Shown here: positions 18,655 through 27,575 of the stretch, one piece after another
Numbering within the stretch: the stretch's first letter is position 1
Layout: every line of letters begins with the position of its first letter
Source: Myxococcales bacterium
Lineage (GTDB): Bacteria; Myxococcota; Bradymonadia; REDH01
NCBI GenBank assembly: GCA_018970625.1
Contig: JAGWVZ010000002.1
Span: 1-27,657, forward strand
Length of the DNA: 27,657 nt
Reading direction: 5' to 3'
The notes under the pieces: model-generated
What the model was told of the DNA's origin: nothing
What the model saw: only the letters and a program-made list of their open reading frames with translations
Database searches by the model: none
Program-made: the position numbers and the translations under genes

Positions 18655-21600
18655 TCAATACACAACGCTGTAAGCCACATCGGCCCAGAACTCGCCCGTT
18701 TCAAACAGCAGGTCGGCCGCGCCAGAGCTCTCACGAACAGCGTCGATGGTAGATTCCACAACGGTCGTGTCTCCGCCGGTCACCATGGCATGGGCCGTCA
18801 GGCCTATCAGCTCGTAACCCACGCTGATTCCTGCCGACGGCTCCCAACCCGGGGCCGCAAGCCCCACTGCGCTGTCAGCAGCCAGCGCGACACCGACCGG
18901 CACTGCGCCAATCGAAGCCGCCGACCCAATGACCGAAAGAAACTGATCGCCGATTCCTGAAACCACCTGGGTGGTCGTGGTATGGCCCTCCACGCCGGAA
19001 CGATTGTCGAACGTCTCGCCAAAGCCGATCGCGACCCCCACGAACCCCAACGCGCCTCCCACATAGTCATCCCCGTGTTCAATCCCCATCTGCGCGATGG
19101 TGGCCAGTGGAGTCGCAATCGACCATCCTTTGGACGCCTCGTTGTCCGCTTGCCACTCCTCAAACCCAAGAAAATCAATCGACATCGTCAGGCGATAGCC
19201 GGCGTACGCATACAGATTCGAGTCCTGACCGCTGTCATCGGCCGCAAATAGTGGCTTCAGATCCGGACTCAACCAGCGAGCCAACGATGGGTCATAAAAC
19301 CGGGCGCCAAAATCGATATACCCCGTCGCGATGTCGCTCGGCTGGCCATGAAACGTGTACCGGTACAGGCCGTTCAACTCGCCCTGCACGCGAGACGCCG
19401 TGCGTACTCCGCAGGGTGTCGCCACCTCTCGCGCAACCTCCGCGCCCCTGATATCGGTCACCAGAAATACCGAACCCAACGAGTTCGCGTGCATCCAGAG
19501 CATTGCACCCACGGCATCGGGCAACGGCGTTACCGCATCCACCTCTTCTGTCCTATCGGCAACAACGGCTCTGTCACAAGCCGGCAGCAGGGGGCCCACC
19601 ACCAGCGATACCGAAATCAGCCACACCAGCCCGGCGCGTCGTGAGCGACGCCTCATGCTCAATAGCACCATCACCGAAATACCCGTGGGCACACCCCACC
19701 AAATCGGCACACGAAACACAGAACCCCGCTCCACTTCGGGTATTTCCCAGTCCCGCACAGAAACGCCCGCATCGACACGTGACGCCACCTCGTACCCCGC
19801 CTGCTCCAGGGTCGACACGCCGGGATCACCCGCATACTCCGCGCGAGCCACCGCGCTGCCCTGCAGGTGAAAGGTCCGGAACCAGCGAACGTTGTCACCG
19901 GCGCGAAGCAGCTCCGCCTGTTCACCCAGAAACCACATTTGCTCGGTCGTTCGCCCAGACACATCGCGTCGCGTTCTGGAAATTCGCCGAACACCAATAT
20001 CCCATGTGTTCTCTTCGCTCGTTCCGTCGGCATGAACCACGCGACTCAGGCGCCCGGCGGGCGTCCACTCCAGCCGACGCGTACCCTCCGGCGTCGTCTC
20101 CGCAATCTGTCTTCCCACCGCGTCCCACTCCCAGCGACGACGCCCATCGGTATCTGGACGCTGCAACGTCTGGCCGCCACTCTGACCATAGGTGATCCCG
20201 GAAAGATCCAGCGCATCGATCGTCGATGTCGGGACGGCGCCAGGATCGCGAAGACGCCGACCCCCCAGGCTTCCCCCGGCAGTCCACTCGTACGTCAGCG
20301 TACCAAATGAACCCACAACCTCCACAGGGCGCCGAGCCGAATCGTACGCATAACGGGCGGTCAGACTCATGCCAGCGGTCAGCCCGGGCGTCTGATCAAC
20401 GGTCTCCGAGATCAGAGCGCTCGCATCCCAGCGATGCCGAAGGTCCGACAGGATCGTCCCGTCGCCTCCGCTCAACACCTGCCGCGAAACCTGACGGCGA
20501 GTGTCCCATTCCAACTGCTCCACCACACCGTTCCCCAGAATCCGCTCCCGCAGAAGTCCACGACCGTCGTACGACGTCGATTCCACAATACCCGTCAGTC
20601 CAACCGCGCGGCCAAATCCATCCCAGCCGGTATTCACAGTCCAACGGGTCGCGTCGGTGTGCGAAACCTCCCGACCGGCAGCGTCGTATTGCCTTTGCTC
20701 ACGATAGAAACGCCCCTCTACCTCACGCACCTCAACATACGGTTGACCCTGCGCCGACCAGCGTCGCCATGTACGCATGCCACCCTCGTCACTCCTCGTC
20801 AGACGACCCCGCGAAGCACCCGAGTCAAACCCGTCAGCACCGGTGTCATATTGATATCGGGCCAGCTCGCTCACGGTGCCATCGGCGAGCGCCGTCTCGC
20901 CTCGCACAACACGCCCTGCAGCGTCATATTCATAATGAAGCTGTTCGCCTGCCTCATTCTCCTCCGTCAGAAGCAAACCCGCATCATCATAATACCAGCG
21001 CGTGGTCCCCGTATTCGGGTCCTGCGTAAACGCGCGGCGACCCAGAGAGTCAAATCCCGTAACGCGACGCGTACCGTCGGCCAGTAGAATCTCGGTCAGC
21101 TGGTCCAGCGAATTCCGTCGATATCTCTCCTCGTCTATCGCGACCTCGCCATTGGAATCCACACGGACCATGCGCCGCAAACGCACGCGATCCAGCCCAT
21201 CCACCCAGATAATCTCGGGAGTATCCGCACGAAGCGCATCCGGGGAATCATCCAGCTCGTCCAGCTTGATCATACCACCCGCGCGCGGAATGATCTCGGT
21301 CCGACCTCCATCCGGAAAAACACGCACCACCTCACGCGCCGCTTCGTCGTACCCCATCTCGGTGTACCGAACCGACGCATCGGGTTGTGGGACCTCGTCG
21401 CGCTCCGACCACTCGAACGGCTCGTACGCACGCACCACCACACCGGTAACACCAAAATCCGAATACGATCCCATCAACCACCCACCAGAACCCGCCGCCA
21501 CGCCCTCTGCAAACGTTCGACCCAGGCCATCGGCCCATTGCCTGCGAAACTGCCGCTCGCCTGTGCGGGCATCCAGCAACGTTCCTGTTTCAAGCCACGA

Positions 21601-24600
21601 CCCTTCGCTACCGTATACCCATTCCCAGACGATGCTGGGCAGGGCGGCGGTATCCCCTGGGTTGATCTGTGCAATTCGACGCCCCAGATCATCGTACTGC
21701 AGCGTCGTCGTGGACCCTGAAAAATCCGTCACCGAAGACACCACCCCCAGAGGACGATTCCATCGCATCGTAGCCTCAAGCGCATCGACTGACGCCCGAT
21801 CTGCTCGTTCGCCGCTCCGCAACAGAACCCGCTCTGCCACCAGAAACGCGTCATCTTCCCAGTCAAACTCGCGGCGATGACCCAGCGCATCCAGCTCGAC
21901 AATCCGATTTCCACGAGCGCCAAACTGCCGACGTACCAACGGAATCCACCGATCTTCGGTATCCAGCCAACGTTCGTGCACCGTCTGCCGTCCGCGGGTA
22001 ATCTGCCCTTCGGCCAACCCCCTGAAGGGTTCGCCATCATACAGAAACCGCTCCTGCGCCAGAATCTCGGTACAATCTGCATCCAGTCGCTGAATGCGAG
22101 CCGGCAAACCAATGCGCCAATTTTGCGTATCCACAATCGGATACGTGCGCGTACAGCGCTCATCGCCCTCGTAATTAACGCCGCTTGAAAACACCGCCCC
22201 CAGCTCCTGCGTCAGAATTTCGTTCGCATAATCATCAAAGGCGCGCAGCACGCGCCGATATTGAACGCTCTCGCCCGCATCGGGGCTCCGACTGCCGTCC
22301 GAGTTAACCGGCAGCACACCTCCCGGTTCCGCGGCCATCAACAAACCTTCCGCATGCACCTGCAGCTCACCCGCCATCACCTGCAACCGGCGACCATCGG
22401 GTAACAGGCGAATCTCAGGATCATACAGTGTCTGTCGAATCAGCTGGCGTTCCTCGCCCAGCACCGACCGACTGCGCACGACGCCCGCAAGGATTTCGGC
22501 ATCCGAAATGGCAAAGGGTTCTGATTCAACACCCACCAGGCCTTCATATCCCGATGATTCCAACCCGACACCGGTGAAGAACACATACTCATGCTGAACA
22601 GAAGGCGCATTCAGTTGCTTGTTACCCACCCGGGTTTCGCGCGCCCAGCCCATGCTCGCGAAACGACCACGCCGGCTGTCCCAGACAGGATTTCCATACC
22701 GATAGAAGGTCTCAATTTCTGTGTTTTCACCGATTCGCTCGCTCTGCCCGGCCAGAAGTGTCATCGGAAAAGGCACCGTCGAGCGCCACACAAGCCCATC
22801 GCGCTCCGAAAGTTCCCGCATCATGAGCTGATTACTCCAGCTAAACTCCCGTATGCCGCCCATGCCATTGTCCCATAACACCAGCAGCGCCTCCGACGTG
22901 CCCACCTCACTGCGAACATAGCGCCAGCCCGAATCGCTACTGCGCACCAGAAAATCCATCCTGCCGTCGGCGTTGATATCCGACAGCGACAGATCGCCCC
23001 GCACGGCGTCGAGGGTAAATCGTTCCATGTTCCCCGAAAAATAACGGGCCGGGTCACGCTCCACCCAGGTCAGCGTACCGCCCTGCACACTCACCAGATC
23101 CACACGCCCATCTCCGCTGATATCCTGCACGAGAAGGGAATCCGGATTGGTATTATCCACAAATTCCTGAGGAACCAGGACGGTTTCGGCCGCTGCAAAT
23201 CGCCCCGTCGATACCGCCCGATGGAACTGCAGATTCCATGCGCCGGTAATGCCTGAAACACGCAACAGGTCGTCTCGACCATCACCGTCATAGTCCACCA
23301 GAAACACACCCCCGTCACCGACCGAAATGGACGCCAGCCCCTCTACCCCGCTGCCTGATTCCGGATACAGGTTATCACTCCACTGCAACGGCGCGTCGTA
23401 GTCCGGTTCACCAGACCCAAGCCTCGGCACCCTCGACAACGTCACGCGAATCCGACCACCCACACTGGTCAGCACATCTGCCCGACGGTCACCATTCAGA
23501 TCGGTCAGGTGCAGGGCGCCGGTGTCCCAGGCAAGATCGTTCGCAAACGCGATGCTCCCGCGATACGCAAAGATCGCCTCCTCTCGCGATACGTTGCGGT
23601 ACCACGCAACGTCAGAACCCCGACGAACCACCACATCACGCAACCCGTCGCCGTCCAGATCGGCCACCCGCCACTGCGCTTCCGCGGGCAGAGAGTCCAG
23701 ACCCACCACCGTTGCCGGCGAATCCCAACCCTCTCCATTGCGGCTGTTTCGCCAGACCCACTCCGTACTACGCGCCTCCAGAATATCAGGAAGCGCGTCG
23801 CCATTCAGGTCCACCAGCGACGAACGACCCGCATCAAGGTCGCCCGGACCCTCCTCGAACAACGTTTCATCAACATACCGCGCCGGCTCTTCCGCATACG
23901 CAAATCGTTGTGCGGGCAGGGTTGAGCCGTCCCCTCCCTGCGTCTCGAACTGCCCAAGCAACAGACCCGCTGATGGCGACAGCTCGTAGCTGAAACGCCA
24001 TGAACGCAGCGCAAGCGCGGATTCATCGCGGGCCGAGAATTGAATAGAGCTGACGTGACGTTCCTGAGCGACAGCAAACCCCCACCGGGAATCGTACACG
24101 ACGTCCTCGCGCGGCTGCCAAACGAAGTCCAGCTGTCGCGGTGCGCCCGTATGCAACGCCCAGGCGATCTGCTCCAGCTCGGGCATGCCACTGTCGTTGC
24201 GCCAACGCCAGAGCATGGTTCGGCCTTCCACATCCTCGACGCTGTTCAGGTACCAGCACGCCGTAGCTGCAAATGGGGCTTCGGCCTGCGCCGAAATGCG
24301 GGCGGTCACCTCGGTGCCAAAACGATGCACCGAGCCGTCCGGACCCGTCACGAGCCAACCATCACCCGAGTCCGGACGCGCACGAAACAGGCCGCCAGTC
24401 TCCCAGCGAAGCATCCAGTCACCGCTTTCGGTTGGTGACAGAGCGCCGCCGCCGGGCACATCCAGCAGTTCGAACGTGTCGCCGCTCTCACCCACTGCGC
24501 CATATGCAGGCGTGCCCGTTTCCAGTGACCGACAAATGCGCGGCTGTGGAAGCGACCACCCCAACCCAAAAGGTCCCTGTCCCGAGGTCGAATCATAACG

Positions 24601-24912
24601 CAACATCAGCTCAGGCGAAGGACCACCGACACCATCCGGCACCTGCACCGGCAAACTCACCGTCAACGCACCGGTCGCCAGCGATGCCTCGGCCGACGAC
24701 TCCACCCCACGCGCCCCTGCTGGTCCCTCGGGCAACACCACACTCTCGGCGGTAGCCTCGAAACGTAAGGAATCCGCAAACGCAGGGCCCCCCAGCGTAA
24801 CAATTGCGCCCCCCAGGGCAAAGGCTACCGCTCGCGTCGAGCGCCCTGCATGCGCGATGCGAAGCGCAAGCGACTGCGCGATGTTCGTACGTTCCCCACA
24901 GTGGTTGCTCAT
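18655..24912 (-). CDS. Secreted SpvB-VCBS-RHS/YD-repeat protein (Tc toxin B/C-like architecture)
   Basis: The product is 2085 residues. ATG at 24912 is chosen for the strong GGAGGG upstream; a longer start at 24981 lacks one. A Sec signal peptide ends near PAFADS. Domains in order: SpvB-type N-terminus (about 70-150: SLPVQVPDGVGG, LMLRYDSTSGQGPFGLGWSL); six VCBS/FG-GAP-like repeats (about 355-650: VDLNGDALPDIL, ADLDGDGLRDVV, TDLNGDRRADVL, VDYDGDGRDDLL and similar); a TcdB-like middle region; YD/RHS repeats (about 1200-1670: YEYDAAGRVVRGE, YDAAGREVS, WDAVGRQIAE); two hydrophobic segments (about 1735-1780), the second ending LLPAC; and the RHS core signature GYIDFGARFYDPSLARWLSPD (about 1855-1875). 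A ~170-residue Gly/Ala-rich C-terminal tip follows. RHS shells of Tc toxins enclose a C-terminal effector. Here the signal peptide and membrane segments suggest surface display instead of cytosolic packing. No toxin motif is recognised in the tip. Confidence 0.88.
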   Translation of the reverse strand: MSNHCGERTNIAQSLALRIAHAGRSTRAVAFALGGAIVTLGGPAFADSLRFEATAESVVLPEGPAGARGVESSAEASLATGALTVSLPVQVPDGVGGPSPELMLRYDSTSGQGPFGLGWSLPQPRICRSLETGTPAYGAVGESGDTFELLDVPGGGALSPTESGDWMLRWETGGLFRARPDSGDGWLVTGPDGSVHRFGTEVTARISAQAEAPFAATACWYLNSVEDVEGRTMLWRWRNDSGMPELEQIAWALHTGAPRQLDFVWQPREDVVYDSRWGFAVAQERHVSSIQFSARDESALALRSWRFSYELSPSAGLLLGQFETQGGDGSTLPAQRFAYAEEPARYVDETLFEEGPGDLDAGRSSLVDLNGDALPDILEARSTEWVWRNSRNGEGWDSPATVVGLDSLPAEAQWRVADLDGDGLRDVVVRRGSDVAWYRNVSREEAIFAYRGSIAFANDLAWDTGALHLTDLNGDRRADVLTSVGGRIRVTLSRVPRLGSGEPDYDAPLQWSDNLYPESGSGVEGLASISVGDGGVFLVDYDGDGRDDLLRVSGITGAWNLQFHRAVSTGRFAAAETVLVPQEFVDNTNPDSLLVQDISGDGRVDLVSVQGGTLTWVERDPARYFSGNMERFTLDAVRGDLSLSDINADGRMDFLVRSSDSGWRYVRSEVGTSEALLVLWDNGMGGIREFSWSNQLMMRELSERDGLVWRSTVPFPMTLLAGQSERIGENTEIETFYRYGNPVWDSRRGRFASMGWARETRVGNKQLNAPSVQHEYVFFTGVGLESSGYEGLVGVESEPFAISDAEILAGVVRSRSVLGEERQLIRQTLYDPEIRLLPDGRRLQVMAGELQVHAEGLLMAAEPGGVLPVNSDGSRSPDAGESVQYRRVLRAFDDYANEILTQELGAVFSSGVNYEGDERCTRTYPIVDTQNWRIGLPARIQRLDADCTEILAQERFLYDGEPFRGLAEGQITRGRQTVHERWLDTEDRWIPLVRRQFGARGNRIVELDALGHRREFDWEDDAFLVAERVLLRSGERADRASVDALEATMRWNRPLGVVSSVTDFSGSTTTLQYDDLGRRIAQINPGDTAALPSIVWEWVYGSEGSWLETGTLLDARTGERQFRRQWADGLGRTFAEGVAAGSGGWLMGSYSDFGVTGVVVRAYEPFEWSERDEVPQPDASVRYTEMGYDEAAREVVRVFPDGGRTEIIPRAGGMIKLDELDDSPDALRADTPEIIWVDGLDRVRLRRMVRVDSNGEVAIDEERYRRNSLDQLTEILLADGTRRVTGFDSLGRRAFTQDPNTGTTRWYYDDAGLLLTEENEAGEQLHYEYDAAGRVVRGETALADGTVSELARYQYDTGADGFDSGASRGRLTRSDEGGMRTWRRWSAQGQPYVEVREVEGRFYREQRQYDAAGREVSHTDATRWTVNTGWDGFGRAVGLTGIVESTSYDGRGLLRERILGNGVVEQLEWDTRRQVSRQVLSGGDGTILSDLRHRWDASALISETVDQTPGLTAGMSLTARYAYDSARRPVEVVGSFGTLTYEWTAGGSLGGRRLRDPGAVPTSTIDALDLSGITYGQSGGQTLQRPDTDGRRRWEWDAVGRQIAETTPEGTRRLEWTPAGRLSRVVHADGTSEENTWDIGVRRISRTRRDVSGRTTEQMWFLGEQAELLRAGDNVRWFRTFHLQGSAVARAEYAGDPGVSTLEQAGYEVASRVDAGVSVRDWEIPEVERGSVFRVPIWWGVPTGISVMVLLSMRRRSRRAGLVWLISVSLVVGPLLPACDRAVVADRTEEVDAVTPLPDAVGAMLWMHANSLGSVFLVTDIRGAEVAREVATPCGVRTASRVQGELNGLYRYTFHGQPSDIATGYIDFGARFYDPSLARWLSPDLKPLFAADDSGQDSNLYAYAGYRLTMSIDFLGFEEWQADNEASKGWSIATPLATIAQMGIEHGDDYVGGALGFVGVAIGFGETFDNRSGVEGHTTTTQVVSGIGDQFLSVIGSAASIGAVPVGVALAADSAVGLAAPGWEPSAGISVGYELIGLTAHAMVTGGDTTVVESTIDAVRESSGAADLLFETGEFWADVAYSVVY

Positions 24913-24979
24913 CTGGTCCCTCCGACGTCGTTGTGTGGCTCCCTGTGTGGATGTCGTCGTGTGCGAAGGATCGGCGCAC

Positions 24980-25008
24980 AAAAATCGACACAGACGATGT
25001 CGATTTTT
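24980..25008. terminator. Perfect inverted repeat with T-tracts, likely terminator of the MaoC-like gene
   Basis: AAAAATCGACA (24980-24990) and TGTCGATTTTT (24998-25008) are perfect reverse complements around a 7-nt loop. Read on the minus strand the hairpin lies about 28 nt after the MaoC-like stop codon and runs into a T-tract, as in an intrinsic terminator. It is symmetrical and sits about 70 nt before the RHS start, so an operator role for the RHS gene is an alternative. Confidence 0.65.
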
Positions 25009-25036
25009 TCAACCCCCTCGCAAGCTACTGATTTAA

Positions 25037-25924
25037 CTAATCTTGTAGGGCGCTGCCCGAGACGAGTTCGCGTGCTGTATCGGCGTCGATCACCCGCCAG
25101 ACGACCCCTTTGGGCACGATCCGTCGCTGAATGCTGATGGTCGATGGCAGCAACACGGGGCGACGAAACTCGACCTGCCACGTGGCCGGACAGCCGGGAA
25201 GCAGCCCATCCATCGAGCCCAATGCGCGGCCGAACGTCCACATGCCATGGACAATGGCCCTGGGGAAACCGAACAGTCGCGCCGTCGGCGCCGATACGTG
25301 GATGGGATTCCAGTCACCGCTGAGCGCTGCGAAATGCCCACCCAGGTCTGGTTTCAACGGCACCGTCTCGCCGGTATCCCACGAGACCGCGGAAGCGCTC
25401 TCGTCCGACTCGCCAACAGGGGGCGAAGGGCGCTGCTGCTTCGGCTGGCTTCGCGTCAATGACAGAACCGTCGTGGTCGACTCCCAGACCAGCTCGCCAC
25501 GGAAGCTCGCGAACGAGTGAAGATCGAACTCGTAGCCTCGCGCAACAGGACGCGCCTCGTGCACGCGCGCAACCAGATCCAGCGGGAGATTCTCGAGGCA
25601 AGGCCGATGCATTCGAATGCGATTCCGCACATGAACCAGCCCCATCGCGGCAAACGGAAACTCGCGATGACACACCAGCGCTGCATGCAGTGGCCCCGCA
25701 AGCAGCTGCGGATAACTCACCGGCAACAGCGACGAAGCCTGCATGCCACACAGCTGACGATAGCGGGCCACCTCGCTCGAACGCGGTGTCACGTCATGCA
25801 CCTGCGCACTCATCTCGGGCATGTCATCGGCAGCACGCCGTCTGGGCAGCAAGGACTGCGCATAGAGCGGCATCATGACGGGAAGCTTCTGAAACGACAG
25901 GTGAATTTCCTTTCGGTGTGCCAT
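25037..25924 (-). CDS. MaoC-like double-hotdog acyl dehydratase/hydratase
   Basis: The 295-residue product ends in a MaoC/R-hydratase hotdog domain: GDWNPIH (about 202-208) with the paired Asp and His expected for (R)-specific 2-enoyl-CoA hydration, then FGFPRAIVHGMW (about 217-228), matching the family GF..PI.HGM element. The N-terminal ~160 residues look like a second, degenerate hotdog (SYPQLLAGPLHAALV), as in double-hotdog enoyl hydratases. A Pro/Ser-rich linker joins the halves. The start is ATG at 25924 with GGGAG upstream; longer in-frame starts run into the neighbouring acetyltransferase gene. Only one base separates it from the upstream GNAT stop (TGATATG), so the pair is probably translationally coupled. 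The likely role is fatty-acid or other acyl-CoA metabolism; the acyl substrate cannot be read. Confidence 0.85.
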   Translation of the reverse strand: MAHRKEIHLSFQKLPVMMPLYAQSLLPRRRAADDMPEMSAQVHDVTPRSSEVARYRQLCGMQASSLLPVSYPQLLAGPLHAALVCHREFPFAAMGLVHVRNRIRMHRPCLENLPLDLVARVHEARPVARGYEFDLHSFASFRGELVWESTTTVLSLTRSQPKQQRPSPPVGESDESASAVSWDTGETVPLKPDLGGHFAALSGDWNPIHVSAPTARLFGFPRAIVHGMWTFGRALGSMDGLLPGCPATWQVEFRRPVLLPSTISIQRRIVPKGVVWRVIDADTARELVSGSALQD

Positions 25925-25925
25925 A

Positions 25926-26375
25926 TCAGACTCCCGCCGGCAGCCACTGCATTCTGACGTGCGGCCCCGCGTGCGGGATATCAAACGGGTCAGACTCCAC
26001 CGTCCAGCCCAGCCGCGCATAGAAACCCTGTGCCGACGTTCGAGCGTTGCACCAGAAGATTCGCTCGGGCGCCACAGCCAGCACATCAGCGGTCGCGAAC
26101 TGCACCAGCTGTCGACCCGTACCGCCGCCCTGCCGATCCGCTTCGGTCGCCATGCCCCGCAACTGCCAGGCGGGACGCCCCTGCCAGACCGACTCCAGGA
26201 GCGTCAGACAGCACACCAGTCGCTCCCCGTCAAAAGCACCGTAATGACGGGTTGACTCATCGAGGTCATGGTCAAAGCGAGCCGCTTCGAAGGGCAAACC
26301 AACGCGCAACAGACGATGACGCAGGTCAAGAATCTGGTCGACCTCGACCCGGCAACAACGACAGTCATGCATCAT
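25926..26375 (-). CDS. GNAT-family N-acetyltransferase
   Basis: The 149-residue product has the usual size and core of a GNAT enzyme, which transfers acetyl from acetyl-CoA to an amine. The acetyl-CoA pyrophosphate-binding motif A is LRGMATEADRQGGGTG (RQGGGTG at 81-87). Motif B follows as NARTSAQGFYARLGW near residues 110-125. The N-terminus contains a small Cys cluster (C5, C7, C8), unusual for the family but possibly incidental. The start may be either of two adjacent ATG codons (26375 or 26372); no strong ribosome binding site is visible. The gene lies 62 nt after the zinc-ribbon gene and directly abuts the MaoC-like gene. The acetyl acceptor is unknown. Confidence 0.85.
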   Translation of the reverse strand: MMHDCRCCRVEVDQILDLRHRLLRVGLPFEAARFDHDLDESTRHYGAFDGERLVCCLTLLESVWQGRPAWQLRGMATEADRQGGGTGRQLVQFATADVLAVAPERIFWCNARTSAQGFYARLGWTVESDPFDIPHAGPHVRMQWLPAGV

Positions 26376-26437
26376 GGAGCAGCACCGGCAGGTGAGTGAA
26401 AACAGAACACAGGAGCAGAGTGTTCGAGAGATGTCGT

Positions 26438-26794
26438 TTACAAAGGCAACATCAACAGGGTCGCGACGGCCAGAATCAACGCGGCCAATATCAGCGCTGC
26501 TCCCACAATCAACGCCAGAGGCACCGTCGCCTGAGCTCCCGACCTCGGCGCAGCTGCTGCCGATGGAGCAGACGCCGCCGACTTTCGGGCAGCCAGCGTC
26601 AGTCGGTGCGCAGCTTCAAGGTCCGCAAGCAGCGCCACCTTCGCGGCAGTGCGGTCACCTGCGGGGTTGCCGCACGCAGGGCAGAGACCCTCATGATGAG
26701 CGTTCGGGAGCAGGGCTCCGCATCGTTGGCAGTTCTGATTCAAAGGCAATCCGACGCTCACCGGACAAAGGATGGGCCGAGCCTGTTCGGACAC
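26438..26794 (-). CDS. Zinc-ribbon protein with C-terminal membrane anchor
   Basis: A 118-residue small protein. Residues 22-41 form a zinc-ribbon knuckle pair, C..C at 22/25 and C..C at 38/41 (QNCQRCGALL, GLCPACGNP). A middle helical, Ala-rich stretch follows, and residues ~91-118 are a single long hydrophobic segment reaching the C-terminus, so the protein looks tail-anchored with the zinc ribbon in the cytoplasm. The assigned start is GTG at 26794; a later GTG at 26761 would still include the ribbon. No clear ribosome binding site helps decide. The cluster context (lipoprotein upstream by 40 nt, GNAT downstream) gives no specific function. Zinc-ribbon plus membrane-anchor proteins are widespread and mostly uncharacterised. 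Confidence 0.72.
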   Translation of the reverse strand: MSEQARPILCPVSVGLPLNQNCQRCGALLPNAHHEGLCPACGNPAGDRTAAKVALLADLEAAHRLTLAARKSAASAPSAAAAPRSGAQATVPLALIVGAALILAALILAVATLLMLPL

Positions 26795-26834
26795 TCGAAC
26801 AACGCCACCAAACCCGTTATCACACGGGTGCGCC

Positions 26835-27515
26835 TCAGACCGCCGTCAGAATGGGTCGCCGAGCCGGCAGTGAAGGCGGAGCAAACGGACCCTCCACGGC
26901 ACAGCCGCACCCAAAGGAAGGATCAAAGAAACACAGTCCACCGCCGAAACCGGCGTTGTACTGGTCGCAGCAGTCGACGTCGTTGTCCCGGGTGCACTCC
27001 ATGGGGCACTGTTCGTCGCGCTCCGCCCGGCAGGTGACAGGCACGCCGGTATCGCCATCGACGTCCAGGCCGACCATGACATCGGTCGACACGTCGTCGA
27101 ATGCATCGGACAGCGGGTCATCGACGAGGTCTGCGGTGGAGACGTCCTCTGCAGCAACGTCGGCCGTGTCGGCGACCAGTACGTCGTCCACGGTGGACGA
27201 GTCCAGCCCGGATAGGTCAGCGTCCGGGGTATCCGACTCCGAAGTGGAATCGCCTTCGGCGTCGGGCAGGGTGACAGCATCGTCGGGCACGGCGGCTTCA
27301 TCCGAAGCCGAGTCCTGCTGCACGGCAACATCGTCGTCGGAATCAACACTCACCGTGTCCACGGTGACGTCGGTTGCAGAGTCGGTCGCCGAATCAACAT
27401 CCGTCTCGGGCAACGAACCCGACTCAGAGCTGCAGCCTGTCAGAGCGACCGTACCCACCGTCACAGCCAGTGCAGCGCGCAGCGCTCGCAAACGCAACGA
27501 ACGTTCCGTAAACAT
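26835..27515 (-). CDS. Acidic lipoprotein with Cys-rich C-terminus
   Basis: A 226-residue predicted lipoprotein. Its signal peptide has an Arg-rich start, a hydrophobic core and lipobox ALTGC with Cys28. Residues ~30-155 are a low-complexity Asp/Ser/Thr/Val/Ala linker with very few basic residues. The last ~70 residues hold eight cysteines (TC, QCPMEC, DCC, LC, GCGC) likely to form disulfides outside the cytoplasm. I do not recognise the C-terminal domain. ATG at 27515 is preferred since it places the signal peptide at the N-terminus; a GTG at 27566 would add 17 residues. It is the first gene of the leftward four-gene cluster. The Asp-rich linker is the kind seen on secreted proteins of saline-habitat Bradymonadales-like bacteria, which is only suggestive. 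Confidence 0.8.
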   Translation of the reverse strand: MFTERSLRLRALRAALAVTVGTVALTGCSSESGSLPETDVDSATDSATDVTVDTVSVDSDDDVAVQQDSASDEAAVPDDAVTLPDAEGDSTSESDTPDADLSGLDSSTVDDVLVADTADVAAEDVSTADLVDDPLSDAFDDVSTDVMVGLDVDGDTGVPVTCRAERDEQCPMECTRDNDVDCCDQYNAGFGGGLCFFDPSFGCGCAVEGPFAPPSLPARRPILTAV

Positions 27516-27575
27516 CACAACACCATCTTCGTAAAAGGCAGACCCATGCCGCTGCGATAGCCGCACCCACGCGCA

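Noticed and set aside
19656..19656. Separate lipoprotein gene starting inside the RHS frame
   Set aside because: The in-frame ATG has no convincing ribosome binding site and the RHS frame is continuous through it, so it is reported as an internal feature and not as its own gene.
20226..21880. Long + strand frames opposite the RHS gene (267 and 292 codons)
   Set aside because: The minus strand here encodes clear YD repeats; the + strand products are low-complexity Ser/Arg/Pro-rich shadows.
26374..27534. A long + strand open frame of 386 codons
   Set aside because: It is antisense to the zinc-ribbon and acidic lipoprotein genes. Its Ser/Thr-rich sequence is the complement of the Asp/Ser-rich linker, and the opposite strand has a signal peptide and zinc-ribbon motifs.
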